DNA from: Bacteroidia bacterium
GTDB taxonomy: Bacteria > Bacteroidota > Bacteroidia > 2-12-FULL-35-15
DNA length: 64,000 nucleotides
Direction of reading: 5' to 3'
Assembly (NCBI GenBank): GCA_030654175.1
Contig: JAURXZ010000008.1
Span: 241,426-305,425 of the forward strand
The notes below the pieces were generated by a model. The model had not been told where the DNA came from. It searched no databases and saw only the letters and a list, made by a program, of their open reading frames with translations. The position numbers were made by a program, and so were the translations under genes. Of the stretch, positions 1-9,438 are shown one piece after another. The first letter of the stretch is position 1; each line of letters begins with the position of its first letter.

Positions 1-297
1 GGATTGATATTCATTAACCTTTCCGACATTATCCGTTGCGATTCTGATGGCAACTATACCTTTTTTGTTCTTGTTACCGGCAAAAGAATATTGGCATCAC
101 GCACCCTTGGTGAATACGAACAAATGTTTGCTGATGATAATTTCTTCCGCGTTCATCGTTCCCACCTCATTAACCTTCAGCATGTGAAAAAATACATCAA
201 AGGGGAAGGTGGTTATGTTGTAATGAGCGATAATTCACAGGTTGAAGTATCCAGAAGAAATAAAACAGATTTCCTCGAAAAATTGTCTCTTATTTAA
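1..297 (+). CDS. C-terminal LytTR DNA-binding domain, 5'-truncated response regulator
   Basis: The reading frame is open from the window edge to a TAA at 295-297, so only the last ~98 codons of a longer gene are present. The text matches the LytTR family: a first strand with SDIIRCDSDGNYTFF, then a helix and turn ending FFRVHRSHLINLQHVK, and a closing strand with QVEVSRRNK. LytTR domains bind DNA and normally sit behind a CheY-like receiver; that receiver would lie left of the window. The TTG at 4 is not a credible start because it falls inside the first strand of the domain. The target genes cannot be inferred from the fragment. Confidence 0.85.
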   Translation, partial: GLIFINLSDIIRCDSDGNYTFFVLVTGKRILASRTLGEYEQMFADDNFFRVHRSHLINLQHVKKYIKGEGGYVVMSDNSQVEVSRRNKTDFLEKLSLI

Positions 298-300
298 AAA

Positions 301-579
301 AATGGATAATTAATAATGGATAATTAAAAATGGATATTGGATATTTAATAATGGATAATGTTGAAAACCCAGTTCATCCAACCTCCAACCTCTAATCTCT
401 AACCTCTAACCTCTAACCTCTAACCTCTAACATCCAACATCTAACATCTAACATCTAACATCTAACATCCAACATCCAACATCCAACAACCAACAACCAC
501 CAACCTCCAACCACCAACCTCCAACCACCAACCACCAACCAACCAACCAACCAACCAACCAACCAACAACCAACAACCT
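301..579. repeat. Degenerate satellite-like intergenic repeat, composite
   Basis: Two low-complexity blocks lie end to end. The first (301-360) repeats AATGGATAATTAA-like units. The second (about 377-579) repeats CTAACCTCTAAC, then CTAACATCCAAC, and finally pure CCAA units. The same composite order, a GATAATT block then a CTAAC/CCAAC block, recurs after recF at 52831-52976, and related text lies between the HIT and ruvC genes. There is no coding potential. The remaining bases up to 880 are AT-rich and I see nothing else in them. Confidence 0.85.
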
Positions 580-880
580 CAAAACTCTTTTACCGCTTTC
601 CCATTAATAACTACCGTTTAATAATCGAACATCCCCTTTCAGTCAATGTGGCTTTATCTCCCTTTCTTTCTGTTGTAATATTGTAATAGAAAATTAAACA
701 TAGTAAATTTTAATAAAAAACAGGTGTCGGGTTTTTGCGACAAATTAATTAGCACATGGGGATGTTGTTTAAATTAATACGCAAATACCCGCACCTTTTA
801 AAATAAATTAAAGACATAAAAATTATACTTCAATAATAATATTCCAAAATTGAATTTTCACCAAATAAAAAGTAGAAATC

Positions 881-1006
881 ATGAACAAAAAAACCACAAT
901 TTCCAGAAGTAAAAACGATCATTCAGAAGGTAGCGGAACAATAGCTATTTTAATCGCTTTTGTTGCCTTAGCATTTATTCTATTCAATGCCATCACTTCA
1001 GCCTGA
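881..1006 (+). CDS. Small single-pass membrane protein candidate, 41 aa
   Basis: ATG at 881 opens 41 codons ending in TGA at 1004-1006. The N-terminal ~18 residues are basic and polar (MNKKTTISRSKNDHSEGSG) and are followed by a clean hydrophobic stretch from about residue 20 to 36 (TIAILIAFVALAFILFN). A small hairpin follows 6 nt after the stop. I do not recognise a family. A cytoplasmic-basic tail plus one transmembrane helix and a terminator-like hairpin make a real small protein plausible, but no homology supports it. Confidence 0.45.
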   Translation: MNKKTTISRSKNDHSEGSGTIAILIAFVALAFILFNAITSA

Positions 1007-1012
1007 TTTAAA

Positions 1013-1033
1013 CCTGTTTTTTTGTAAAACAGG
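1013..1033 (+). terminator. Hairpin after the 41-aa ORF
   Basis: CCTGTTTT at 1013-1020 pairs with AAAACAGG at 1026-1033 over a 5-nt loop. There is no long T-run after it, so it is a weak terminator or an mRNA 3'-end structure. Confidence 0.4.
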
Positions 1034-1128
1034 CTCTTGAAATTCAAGACTTTATTGCGCTTAGTAGCTTGATATGTAGCGGGTTAATGGTGTTGCTTTT
1101 TTGTGTTAATATTCGGTATAAAAAAAAC

Positions 1129-1160
1129 TTGGATAAGAATTTTAAATATTCATATATTTA
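1129..1160 (+). promoter_or_regulatory. Possible promoter for the TonB-receptor cassette
   Basis: TTG at 1129-1131 and TATATTTA at 1153-1160 are separated by 21 nt. This resembles the Bacteroidota pattern TTG-N17-23-TAnnTTTG with one mismatch at the last base. It would leave a leader of about 110 nt before the ATG at 1278, and that leader contains AAATTTGAAAAT-type inverted repeats. Confidence 0.35.
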
Positions 1161-1277
1161 CGCGCCCATTTTTTTTTAGGTAGACAAACTATTAGGAATG
1201 AAAATGTTTCAAATTTGAAAATGAACTTTTTTAATTTTCAAATTTCACAAATTATCAAATTATCAAATTAATAAGAT

Positions 1278-4200
1278 ATGCTACGAAAATTACTTACCAC
1301 CTTATCTATTGTTGCTGCATCGGCCGGATTAACATTTGCACAAAATGAGGCCGCTATTAAAGTAACACTTAAAGACAAAGCGAATAAAGAAACCATTCCT
1401 TTTGCGAACGTAATAGTGGAGATGGGCGGCATCCAGGTTGGTGTTGGAACTACCAATATTGACGGTGATGTGACCATCAAGCCTTTAAACCCCGGAAAAT
1501 ATAAAGTAAAAGCTACTTATGTAGGTTATCAGACTGTTGAAATAGCAGACGTAAGTTTAGCTGTTGGTAAAACAGTTTATCTGAATATTGAAATGTCAAA
1601 TGCCGGTGGTATTGAGTTAAGTGCAGTAGAACTTATCGTATATAGTGAGCCTTTAATTGACCCGGATACAAAATCTGGATCTACCGTTACCCGTGAGGAA
1701 TACCAGAACATGGCTTCCAAAAACATCAATTCAGTTGCCGCTACTACTGCAGGTATTTATCAGGCTGACGAAGGTGGAGCATTGAATGTGAGAGGTGCCC
1801 GTTCATCCAGTACTGCATATTATATTGATGGTGTAAAAGTTGTTGGAGGTGCCGGTGTACCTCAGTCAAGCGTTGAGCAGGTAACTACTATTATTGGTGG
1901 AACTCCTGCTGAATACGGAGATGCTACAGGTGGTATTATTGCAATCACAACAAGAGGGCCTGCAAGTAATTATACAGGAGGAATTGAGATTATTTCTTCC
2001 GGTTTGGGTGAAAAAAATCAAAAAAGCAGAGGATTGGATGCATACGGTTATAACTTTGTTGGTTTCTCTATTAACGGTCCGATTTTAATGAAAAAGGATT
2101 CTGTTAATAACATTAAAAAATCCGTTCTGGGTTTCAGTTTATCAGGTGAAATGTTCACTGACAAAGATCCTGATCCGTCAGCAATTGGATTTTACCAGGT
2201 AAATGCAGAAAAATTAAGCGAATTAGAGAAAAGCCCATTGCGTCCTAACCCAAATGGTGCTGGAGGTTTTGTTCCAAACTCCGAATTTGTTACTGCTGGC
2301 GATCTGGAAAAGATCAAAGCAAGAAACAATGTTCGTGCTAATTCATTCCGTTTAAACGGGAAAATCCAATATCAGCCAACTACCAATATGGGTATAACCT
2401 TAGGTGGTTCAGAGGATTATAATACAAGCCACGGCTTTGTTTATGAATACGCATTGTTTAATCCGGTAAACAACCCTCAGCAAATTTCAAATACCTGGAG
2501 AACGTATGCTAAATTAACTCAAAAGTTCAATGCAGCTACAGCTGAAGAAGCAGAGAAATCATCCTCCGCCATCACAAACGCTTATTTTACTCTTCAGGCT
2601 AGTTATGCAAATGCAAGCAGCAAAACTCAGGATGATAACCATAAAGACAGGAATTTCGATTACGGTTATATCGGTAAATTTGTTCAAACTAAAGAAAATA
2701 ACTATATCTATGAAACACGTGATAATTATGATCTGGATGGAGATGGTATATTAGATACTGTATCCGCTTTCTATCATAATGGTTTTAGGGATGTAAGTCT
2801 TTCATTTACTCCTAGTGATGTTAACCCAACCGGTGTACCATATACCAGTGAGTTTTATGCAAATACCACTAACCCGGTTTTTAACCTCAATTCTGTTCAG
2901 GCTGGCTTAGGTTTGATGAATGGCGACCGACCTTCAAATATTTACTCGTTATGGTATAATACAGGCCGTCAGTACGGTGGCTATGCTAAATCTGAAGAAA
3001 GCCAGTTTCGTGTTTTTACTAACTTTTCGGCAGATATAAAAAAACATGCTGTACAGGCAGGTTTTGAGTTTGAACAAAGAAATCAAAGAAGTTATAATAT
3101 AAATTCAATTGATCTGTGGACAAATATGCGTCAATTGGCTAACAGCCATATTACACAATTGGATTCTACCCCTCATTTGAATTCCCAATTATCAGGTACT
3201 AATTTATATTATGATTTTGATCGTTTGAATGATGGTACTCAAACTCAATTCGACAGAAGTTTAAGAACAGCTTTAGGTTATGATAAAAACAGCACCAACT
3301 GGATAGACGTTGATTCTTATACTCCAGAACAAATAGAAAGTTACGGTGGAGTAGGTATGTTTAGCCCTGATGACTTATTGAATTTGGGAAGTGTTGCTTA
3401 TCATGGTTATGACCATACCGGGAAAAAATTAAATGGTAGCACCAGTTTAGATGATTTTTTCACTAAAAAGGATGTAAATGGTAATTTTACACGTGAAATT
3501 GGTGCATACCAACCTATTTATATAGCTGGTTATATTCAGGACAGGTTTGATTTCAAAGATCTAAAATTTAATATTGGTTTAAGGATCGACCGTTTTGATG
3601 CAAACCAAAAGGTATTAAAAGATAAATTTTTATTGTATGAAGCTAAAACAGCCGGAGAGGTGAATTTTGCTTCTGAATTTAATACTACACGTCCTGCAAA
3701 TATCGGTGATGATTATGTGGTATATGTTGATAATAAAGACAACCCTACAAAAACAGTAGGATATCGTAACGGAAGTACATGGTATAATGCACAAGGTGGG
3801 GAAGTGTCTGATCCTAATGCATCTTTAGCAGGCGCAAACACTGTGGATGGAGAGATCAACCCATATTTATTAGATCCTGCGGCAGCAAAAAACAAAGTGT
3901 TATCCTCAAAAGTATTCGAAGATTATACGCCACAAATTAATATGATGCCGCGTATTGCCTTTTCATTCCCTATATCTGACGTAGCAAATTTCTTTGCTCA
4001 CTATGATGTGTTAACGCAGCGTCCACCAACGGCTAACAGATTGGATCCTATTCAGTATTTGAATATTCAAAAAAATGCAGGTGATTTTATCAATAATCCA
4101 AATTTGAAACCGGAAAGAACAACAGATTATGAGTTAGGTTTTTCACAGGTATTAAATGAAAAGAAAAATTCAGCCATAACATTATCAGCATTTTATCGTG

Positions 4201-5039
4201 AGTTAAGAGACATGGTACAGGTAGTTCAGGTTTACAAAGCTTTTCCTGTTACTTACAACTCTTTTGATAATATCGACTTTGGAACTGTTAAAGGTTTTTC
4301 GATCGCTTATGATCTTAGAAGAACTAACGGGGTTCAATTAACAACAAATTATACTTTGCAATTTGCTGACGGTACCGGTTCAAGTGCTACTGACGGTGTT
4401 AACGTGGCTTCTTCCGGGCAACCGAATTTGAGAACCACCCACGCATTGGATTATGATCAGCGCCACACCATTGTAATGAATGTTGATTACCGTTTTGCTT
4501 CAGGTACTGATTACAAAGGACCGATCTGGACCCGTAAAAAAGGAACTGATAAAGAAAAATCAATAAAAATATTTGAAAACGTAGGAGCAAATATTGTTGC
4601 AAGAGCAGGATCAGGTACTCCATATAGCAGACAAAGAAACATTACACAAGAAGCAGCATTTGGGATTTCTCAGCGTAGCAATTTGGCCGGTCAGGTGAAT
4701 GGATCCAATTTACCATGGAATTTTAAGATCGATATGAGGATCGATAAAGATATACTTCTTAAATGGGGTGATGCAGATGGTGACAAAGAGAAACGTGCCA
4801 ACTTAAATATTTATTTACAAGCCTTGAACGTATTAAACACTAAAAACATACTAAGCGTTTATAAAGCTACCGGTAATGCCGGTGATGATGGTTATTTAAC
4901 TTCAGCGGATAATATTAATTCACTCCCTGGAAGGAATAATGCTGAATCATTTACCGATCTGTACAACGTAAAAGTGAATGACCCTTCATTTTATAGCAGA
5001 CCAAGAGTGTTACGTTTGGGTTTATTACTTGATTTTTAA
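1278..5039 (+). CDS. TonB-dependent receptor with N-terminal carboxypeptidase-regulatory-like domain
   Basis: This is a 1253-aa outer-membrane receptor. A signal peptide ends near residue 21 (GLTFAQ). Residues ~25-105 form a CarboxypepD_reg-like beta-sandwich (TIPFANVIVEMGG, VGYQTVEI). A plug follows at ~130-235 (VRGARSSSTAYYIDGVKV, EYGDATGGIIAITTRG), then the barrel, ending in the aromatic-terminated strand RVLRLGLLLDF. No SusD-like partner is adjacent, so it is not a standard SusC/SusD glycan system. The next two genes, a 1401-aa secreted protein and a PorV-like barrel, run in the same direction with gaps of 112 and 81 nt and probably form one transcription unit. The substrate is unknown. 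A shadow ORF on the opposite strand was ignored. Confidence 0.9.
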   Translation: MLRKLLTTLSIVAASAGLTFAQNEAAIKVTLKDKANKETIPFANVIVEMGGIQVGVGTTNIDGDVTIKPLNPGKYKVKATYVGYQTVEIADVSLAVGKTVYLNIEMSNAGGIELSAVELIVYSEPLIDPDTKSGSTVTREEYQNMASKNINSVAATTAGIYQADEGGALNVRGARSSSTAYYIDGVKVVGGAGVPQSSVEQVTTIIGGTPAEYGDATGGIIAITTRGPASNYTGGIEIISSGLGEKNQKSRGLDAYGYNFVGFSINGPILMKKDSVNNIKKSVLGFSLSGEMFTDKDPDPSAIGFYQVNAEKLSELEKSPLRPNPNGAGGFVPNSEFVTAGDLEKIKARNNVRANSFRLNGKIQYQPTTNMGITLGGSEDYNTSHGFVYEYALFNPVNNPQQISNTWRTYAKLTQKFNAATAEEAEKSSSAITNAYFTLQASYANASSKTQDDNHKDRNFDYGYIGKFVQTKENNYIYETRDNYDLDGDGILDTVSAFYHNGFRDVSLSFTPSDVNPTGVPYTSEFYANTTNPVFNLNSVQAGLGLMNGDRPSNIYSLWYNTGRQYGGYAKSEESQFRVFTNFSADIKKHAVQAGFEFEQRNQRSYNINSIDLWTNMRQLANSHITQLDSTPHLNSQLSGTNLYYDFDRLNDGTQTQFDRSLRTALGYDKNSTNWIDVDSYTPEQIESYGGVGMFSPDDLLNLGSVAYHGYDHTGKKLNGSTSLDDFFTKKDVNGNFTREIGAYQPIYIAGYIQDRFDFKDLKFNIGLRIDRFDANQKVLKDKFLLYEAKTAGEVNFASEFNTTRPANIGDDYVVYVDNKDNPTKTVGYRNGSTWYNAQGGEVSDPNASLAGANTVDGEINPYLLDPAAAKNKVLSSKVFEDYTPQINMMPRIAFSFPISDVANFFAHYDVLTQRPPTANRLDPIQYLNIQKNAGDFINNPNLKPERTTDYELGFSQVLNEKKNSAITLSAFYRELRDMVQVVQVYKAFPVTYNSFDNIDFGTVKGFSIAYDLRRTNGVQLTTNYTLQFADGTGSSATDGVNVASSGQPNLRTTHALDYDQRHTIVMNVDYRFASGTDYKGPIWTRKKGTDKEKSIKIFENVGANIVARAGSGTPYSRQRNITQEAAFGISQRSNLAGQVNGSNLPWNFKIDMRIDKDILLKWGDADGDKEKRANLNIYLQALNVLNTKNILSVYKATGNAGDDGYLTSADNINSLPGRNNAESFTDLYNVKVNDPSFYSRPRVLRLGLLLDF

Positions 5040-5151
5040 TATATAAAATACGAATTTAAAACGAAGAACTAATTTTCTTGCAAATATCGAAGGCCACTGA
5101 TTTTTTACAAAATCAGATCTGCGAAATCTGGAAGGGACAATAAATAAAAAT

Positions 5152-8100
5152 ATGAAAATAATACAACCTACAAACATTATCAGCATTGCCCTCCTTACAT
5201 TGCTCTCTCTCCCATCGGGAGAGGCAGGATGGGTAAATGGGGCCTCTGCCCGCGAAAATATTGGTGGTTCGGGAATTGCACCAAACAATAACCAGGCGAA
5301 ATCGGTTATGGCAGGATGTATTAATGCAACCGCACAGGCCGATCTTGATATTAACAACGTAAGAGCTAAAATATTAAATGGTGGTGATATGTGGTGGGAT
5401 CTGTTTGGTAATAACGAAGCAAGATACGCGGTTCCTAAGCCACCTGTTGGTCAGGTAGGGCCAAGTTCCCAATTTGCAAGTTCAATATGGGTAGGCGGAT
5501 ACGATGCCGGTGGATCGCTGAAATCAGCTGCTCAAACCTATCGCCAGTTTGGTGGTAATGATTACTGGCCGGGCCCTTTAACGTCAACCGCTACAATTAC
5601 TCCTTCTACCTGTATTGCCTGGGATAAATTTTATAAAATAAACAGGGCAGATGTGGAAACCTATTACAACTGGGCGGTGAGCCAAAGCGGACAAAATCCC
5701 CTTTTAGGAACTGCTGCAATGGAAGTAATTAATAACTGGCCTGCTTATGGGCCTGAAGGTCAGCCTTTAGCACCTTATTTTGACGTGAATGCCGATGGCT
5801 TTTACGATCCATCTTCAGGTGATGTTCCTGACTTTGATATTACCGGAACACGTGGCTGTTCTGCACAATTATATGGTGATCAGTGTTTATTCTGGGTATT
5901 TAACGACAAAGGAAACGTGCATACCGAAACTGGTGGCGCTTCAATTGGTTTGGAAATTCAAGCTCAGGCTTTTGCATTTGCTACCAATGACGAATTAAAT
6001 AATGCAACCTTCTATAAATACAAGATCATCAATAAATCATCTTTCCGTTTAGATTCAACATTCTTTGGTGTATGGGATGATGCGGATCTTGGTTGGTATA
6101 AAGATGATTATGTAGGTTGTGATGTGAATTTAGGGTTTGGTATCCTTTATAATGGTGTTGCTGTGGATGGAACCGGACAAGCAACTGCTTATGGTGCTAA
6201 TCCACCTGCGGTAGGGATCGACTTTTTTGAAGGACCATTTGCTGATCCTGATGGACTTGATAATGCAGTAACAAGTGTGCCTTCCAGTTTCCTGAATTAT
6301 GGTGACAATATTGCTGATAATGAGCGCCTTGGGATGTGTAAGTTCATGTATTTTAATAACAATGCAAATCCGGTTAATGGAAATCCAACTGCTGGTGATG
6401 ACTTTTATCAATATTTAACCGGAACATGGCGCAACGGAACCCCAATTACTTATGGTGGTGATGGAACCACAGGTTCTGTTCCATGTAACTATATGTTCCC
6501 AGGGTTAACAGATCCTTCCGGTTTTGGTGTTGGCGGTGATTTGAATAACCCTATAACCATGCCTAATTGGGATGAGGTAAGTGAAAACAATGTACCTGAC
6601 GACAGACGCTTTTTGCAAAGTGCCGGTCCATTTACTCTTCAGCCAGGTGCAGTAAACGTAATAACTATTGGTGTGCCTTGGGCAAGAGCAACACAAGGTG
6701 GCCCACTTGCTTCTGTTGCTCTTTTAAGAGGTGCTGATTCAAAAGCACAGCTATTGTTCAACAATTGTTTTGCTACTCTTAATGGTCCTACAGCGCCTAA
6801 TTTAGCTATTCAGGAATTGGACAAAGAATTGATCTTAACGTGGTCAAATCCAAGCACTTCTAATAATTTTAATGAGGCCTATCATGAAGATTATGACAAA
6901 CAGGATCCTAATAATGCCGAGTACCTTTTCCAGGGATACCAGGTATACCAGTTGAAAAACGGATTTGTTAGTCAAACCGACCTTGGTAACATAGATAAAG
7001 CGCGTTTGGTACTTCAGTGCGATAAAGTAGATGCTGTTTCTCAAATTGTAAATTATACAAATGATGTAACCCTTTCTGCTTTAGTACCTACCGAAATGGT
7101 AAATGGCAGCAATAAGGGGATCAGACATTCCATTTCAGTGAAAGAAGATCTTTTCGCTACTGATAATAAGAATCTGGTTAATCACAAAACCTATTATTAT
7201 GCTATAATCGCTTATGGGCATAGTACTACCATTGTACCGAATTTCAGCTCTTTACAGGATTATAAGCCATACATTGCAGGTAGAAAAAATGCAGATTTCC
7301 CTGTATTTACTCCTCACACTGGTATTCCTCATATTCCTTCTCCTGAATCAGGTGGACTGGAACAACAGTCAAATTATGGTAATGGCCCTAAATTAACCCG
7401 TATTGAAGGTACCGGTAATGGTGGCAACATATTGGATTTTACAAGTGGTACTGTTTCAGCAATATTAGCTGATCCTGCTTCAAGAGCAAAAAATCCGACA
7501 TACGAAAATGGTGCAGGTCCTGTTACTATCCAGGTTGTTGATCCTTTAAATGTTCCATCTGAAACTAATTTCCGTTTCATACTAAAAAGTACCACAACAG
7601 CAATTACAACTGCTGCAGAGTGGGATTTGATCAACTTAACAACAGGTGTAACTGTTAGTTCTGATACAAGCATTGCAATTCCTAACGAACAACTTATTAA
7701 TGGTCAACCGGTAGGTCTTAATACTGTTATACCAAAATGGGGATTATCAGTGAATGTATTTTTTGTTAATAGTCCAGGGTTCATTATTCAAGGTCCGCCT
7801 GCGGTTTATCCCGAAAATAATTCTTTTTTAGAAGCTACCATGACATTCGATGACCCTTCAAAGGCTTGGTTAACAGGGATTTCCGATCAGGATGGTGAAA
7901 GCAACTTTAACTGGATCCGTTCTGGAACTACCACTTTCACTGGACCTAGTGCTGTTTATAACGATTATGTTGGAGTAGATGATATACAGGCGTATGAGAA
8001 AGTGATGGAAGGTACCTGGGCTCCATATAGATTATGTGGTTCTACACCTACCACTACTCCTAATCCTATTGTTTATTCCGGTGGTCCTGCCTGGGGCGGA

Positions 8101-9357
8101 TTCATTACGTTGAATCAATTAAAAAACACATCCAGCGTTGATGTTGTTATGACCAGCGATCAGTCAAAATGGACACGTTGCCCTGTATTGGAATTACAGG
8201 AAGAAACAGCTCTTGCAATTGGTGGTGCAAAAAAATTACATATGCGTAGCTCTTTATCTGTTGATAAAAATGGTCTGAACTCTTCTCAATCAGGCTATAA
8301 TGCTTCAGAAGGCGATCTTAATGGTACCACCGGAATGGGTTGGTTCCCTGGATATGCCTTAAATCTGGAAACTGGTGAACGATTGAACATGGCTTTTGGT
8401 GAAGATTCCTGGTTAGCAACTGAAAATGGTGCTGATATGAAATGGAACCCAAGTTCAAATACAATGACCTCTCTTGGCGATGCAATATTATTTGGCGGTA
8501 AACATTATATTTATGTGTTTGGTCATTATGGCGATGCAAGCTATACAGGTGATGCACAGATGGGTAATGGTTTAAGTGATGTGCCTCGTTATGACGGTGG
8601 TAAAACTGTTCATGACCTATTGGCTGCAGCAGCTGCAACATCTACCACTGTTAGTGATGGTTATAAACGTAATGTTTTTTCCGATGTGATGTGGGTTAAT
8701 ATCCCAATGCTGAATCAGGGGCGTACCGTATTGGAAACGGATGTTAAGATCAGGTTGAGAGTTACCAGGGCATATAGTAAATACGGAACTGGAGAGCAGG
8801 TTCCTTCAGGTTCTCTTGTGGTAGGAGAAAATTATTTCGTTGAATACGGCCCGGTTGTTCACAATGGTATCAGTCGTGCTATCGGAACTACCTTTGTTGC
8901 CGCAGATGCTTCATGGACCTCTACAGTGGCAAATCCATCGGTATTATCAACAGTAAATAAGGCTGATCCTATTTATGAATTCAATACCTCTGATATTGGT
9001 ACTCGTAAAGAGGAATCGGTAGCAGCGGTGGATGCTCTGAGTTTGATCAATATTGTTCCTAATCCTTATTATGCATATTCGGGTTACGAAGAAAAAACAA
9101 GTGATAATATTGTAAAAATCACAAACTTGCCTAGAAATTGTACTGTTTCCATCTACACATTAAATGGAACGTTAATAAGAACATTAACAAAAGCTGATGA
9201 TGATATCAAAGCTTCTCTTGATTGGGACATGAAAAACCAGGCAAGAATTCCTATCGCTAGCGGTATGTACATTATTCATGTAGACGTGCCAAATGTAGGA
9301 GAGAAGATATTAAAATGGTTTGGCGTAATGCGTCCACTGGATTTAGAAGCATATTAA
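5152..9357 (+). CDS. Large secreted surface protein with FlgD/T9SS-like C-terminal domain
   Basis: A 1401-aa protein begins with a hydrophobic leader (residues ~8-20) and a probable signal cleavage near residue 33. No catalytic motif is visible. The body is rich in G, N, D and aromatic residues, as in surface beta-proteins. The C-terminus from about residue 1300 (SLINIVPNPYYAYSGYEE, then VSIYTLNGTLIRTLTK and IASGMYIIHVDVP) is the Ig-like fold shared by FlgD and T9SS type A sorting domains, although the last residues (MRPLDLEAY) are not the usual basic T9SS end. Residues ~19-30 are encoded by a palindromic repeat sequence (CTCTCCC-ATC-GGGAGAG at 5207-5223), so the leader is partly built from a dispersed element. 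It lies between a TonB receptor and a PorV-like protein. Confidence 0.7.
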   Translation: MKIIQPTNIISIALLTLLSLPSGEAGWVNGASARENIGGSGIAPNNNQAKSVMAGCINATAQADLDINNVRAKILNGGDMWWDLFGNNEARYAVPKPPVGQVGPSSQFASSIWVGGYDAGGSLKSAAQTYRQFGGNDYWPGPLTSTATITPSTCIAWDKFYKINRADVETYYNWAVSQSGQNPLLGTAAMEVINNWPAYGPEGQPLAPYFDVNADGFYDPSSGDVPDFDITGTRGCSAQLYGDQCLFWVFNDKGNVHTETGGASIGLEIQAQAFAFATNDELNNATFYKYKIINKSSFRLDSTFFGVWDDADLGWYKDDYVGCDVNLGFGILYNGVAVDGTGQATAYGANPPAVGIDFFEGPFADPDGLDNAVTSVPSSFLNYGDNIADNERLGMCKFMYFNNNANPVNGNPTAGDDFYQYLTGTWRNGTPITYGGDGTTGSVPCNYMFPGLTDPSGFGVGGDLNNPITMPNWDEVSENNVPDDRRFLQSAGPFTLQPGAVNVITIGVPWARATQGGPLASVALLRGADSKAQLLFNNCFATLNGPTAPNLAIQELDKELILTWSNPSTSNNFNEAYHEDYDKQDPNNAEYLFQGYQVYQLKNGFVSQTDLGNIDKARLVLQCDKVDAVSQIVNYTNDVTLSALVPTEMVNGSNKGIRHSISVKEDLFATDNKNLVNHKTYYYAIIAYGHSTTIVPNFSSLQDYKPYIAGRKNADFPVFTPHTGIPHIPSPESGGLEQQSNYGNGPKLTRIEGTGNGGNILDFTSGTVSAILADPASRAKNPTYENGAGPVTIQVVDPLNVPSETNFRFILKSTTTAITTAAEWDLINLTTGVTVSSDTSIAIPNEQLINGQPVGLNTVIPKWGLSVNVFFVNSPGFIIQGPPAVYPENNSFLEATMTFDDPSKAWLTGISDQDGESNFNWIRSGTTTFTGPSAVYNDYVGVDDIQAYEKVMEGTWAPYRLCGSTPTTTPNPIVYSGGPAWGGFITLNQLKNTSSVDVVMTSDQSKWTRCPVLELQEETALAIGGAKKLHMRSSLSVDKNGLNSSQSGYNASEGDLNGTTGMGWFPGYALNLETGERLNMAFGEDSWLATENGADMKWNPSSNTMTSLGDAILFGGKHYIYVFGHYGDASYTGDAQMGNGLSDVPRYDGGKTVHDLLAAAAATSTTVSDGYKRNVFSDVMWVNIPMLNQGRTVLETDVKIRLRVTRAYSKYGTGEQVPSGSLVVGENYFVEYGPVVHNGISRAIGTTFVAADASWTSTVANPSVLSTVNKADPIYEFNTSDIGTRKEESVAAVDALSLINIVPNPYYAYSGYEEKTSDNIVKITNLPRNCTVSIYTLNGTLIRTLTKADDDIKASLDWDMKNQARIPIASGMYIIHVDVPNVGEKILKWFGVMRPLDLEAY

Positions 9358-9366
9358 AAAAAATTA

Positions 9367-9418
9367 CGCATTTCAGATTTTTGAATTCGGATTCAGGAAT
9401 TTTGAAAGCTGAAATGCG
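9367..9418 (+). other. Intergenic stem-loop between the surface protein and the PorV-like gene
   Basis: CGCATTTCAG at 9367-9376 pairs perfectly with CTGAAATGCG at 9409-9418 over a 32-nt loop. It has no T-run, so within an apparent operon it is more likely an mRNA processing or stability element than a terminator. Confidence 0.45.
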
Positions 9419-9438
9419 AAATAATTAAATAATTAGTT

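Noticed and set aside
301-579. CRISPR array or telomere-like repeat
   Set aside because: The units are 4-12 nt and degenerate with no unique spacers; they are simple sequence repeats.
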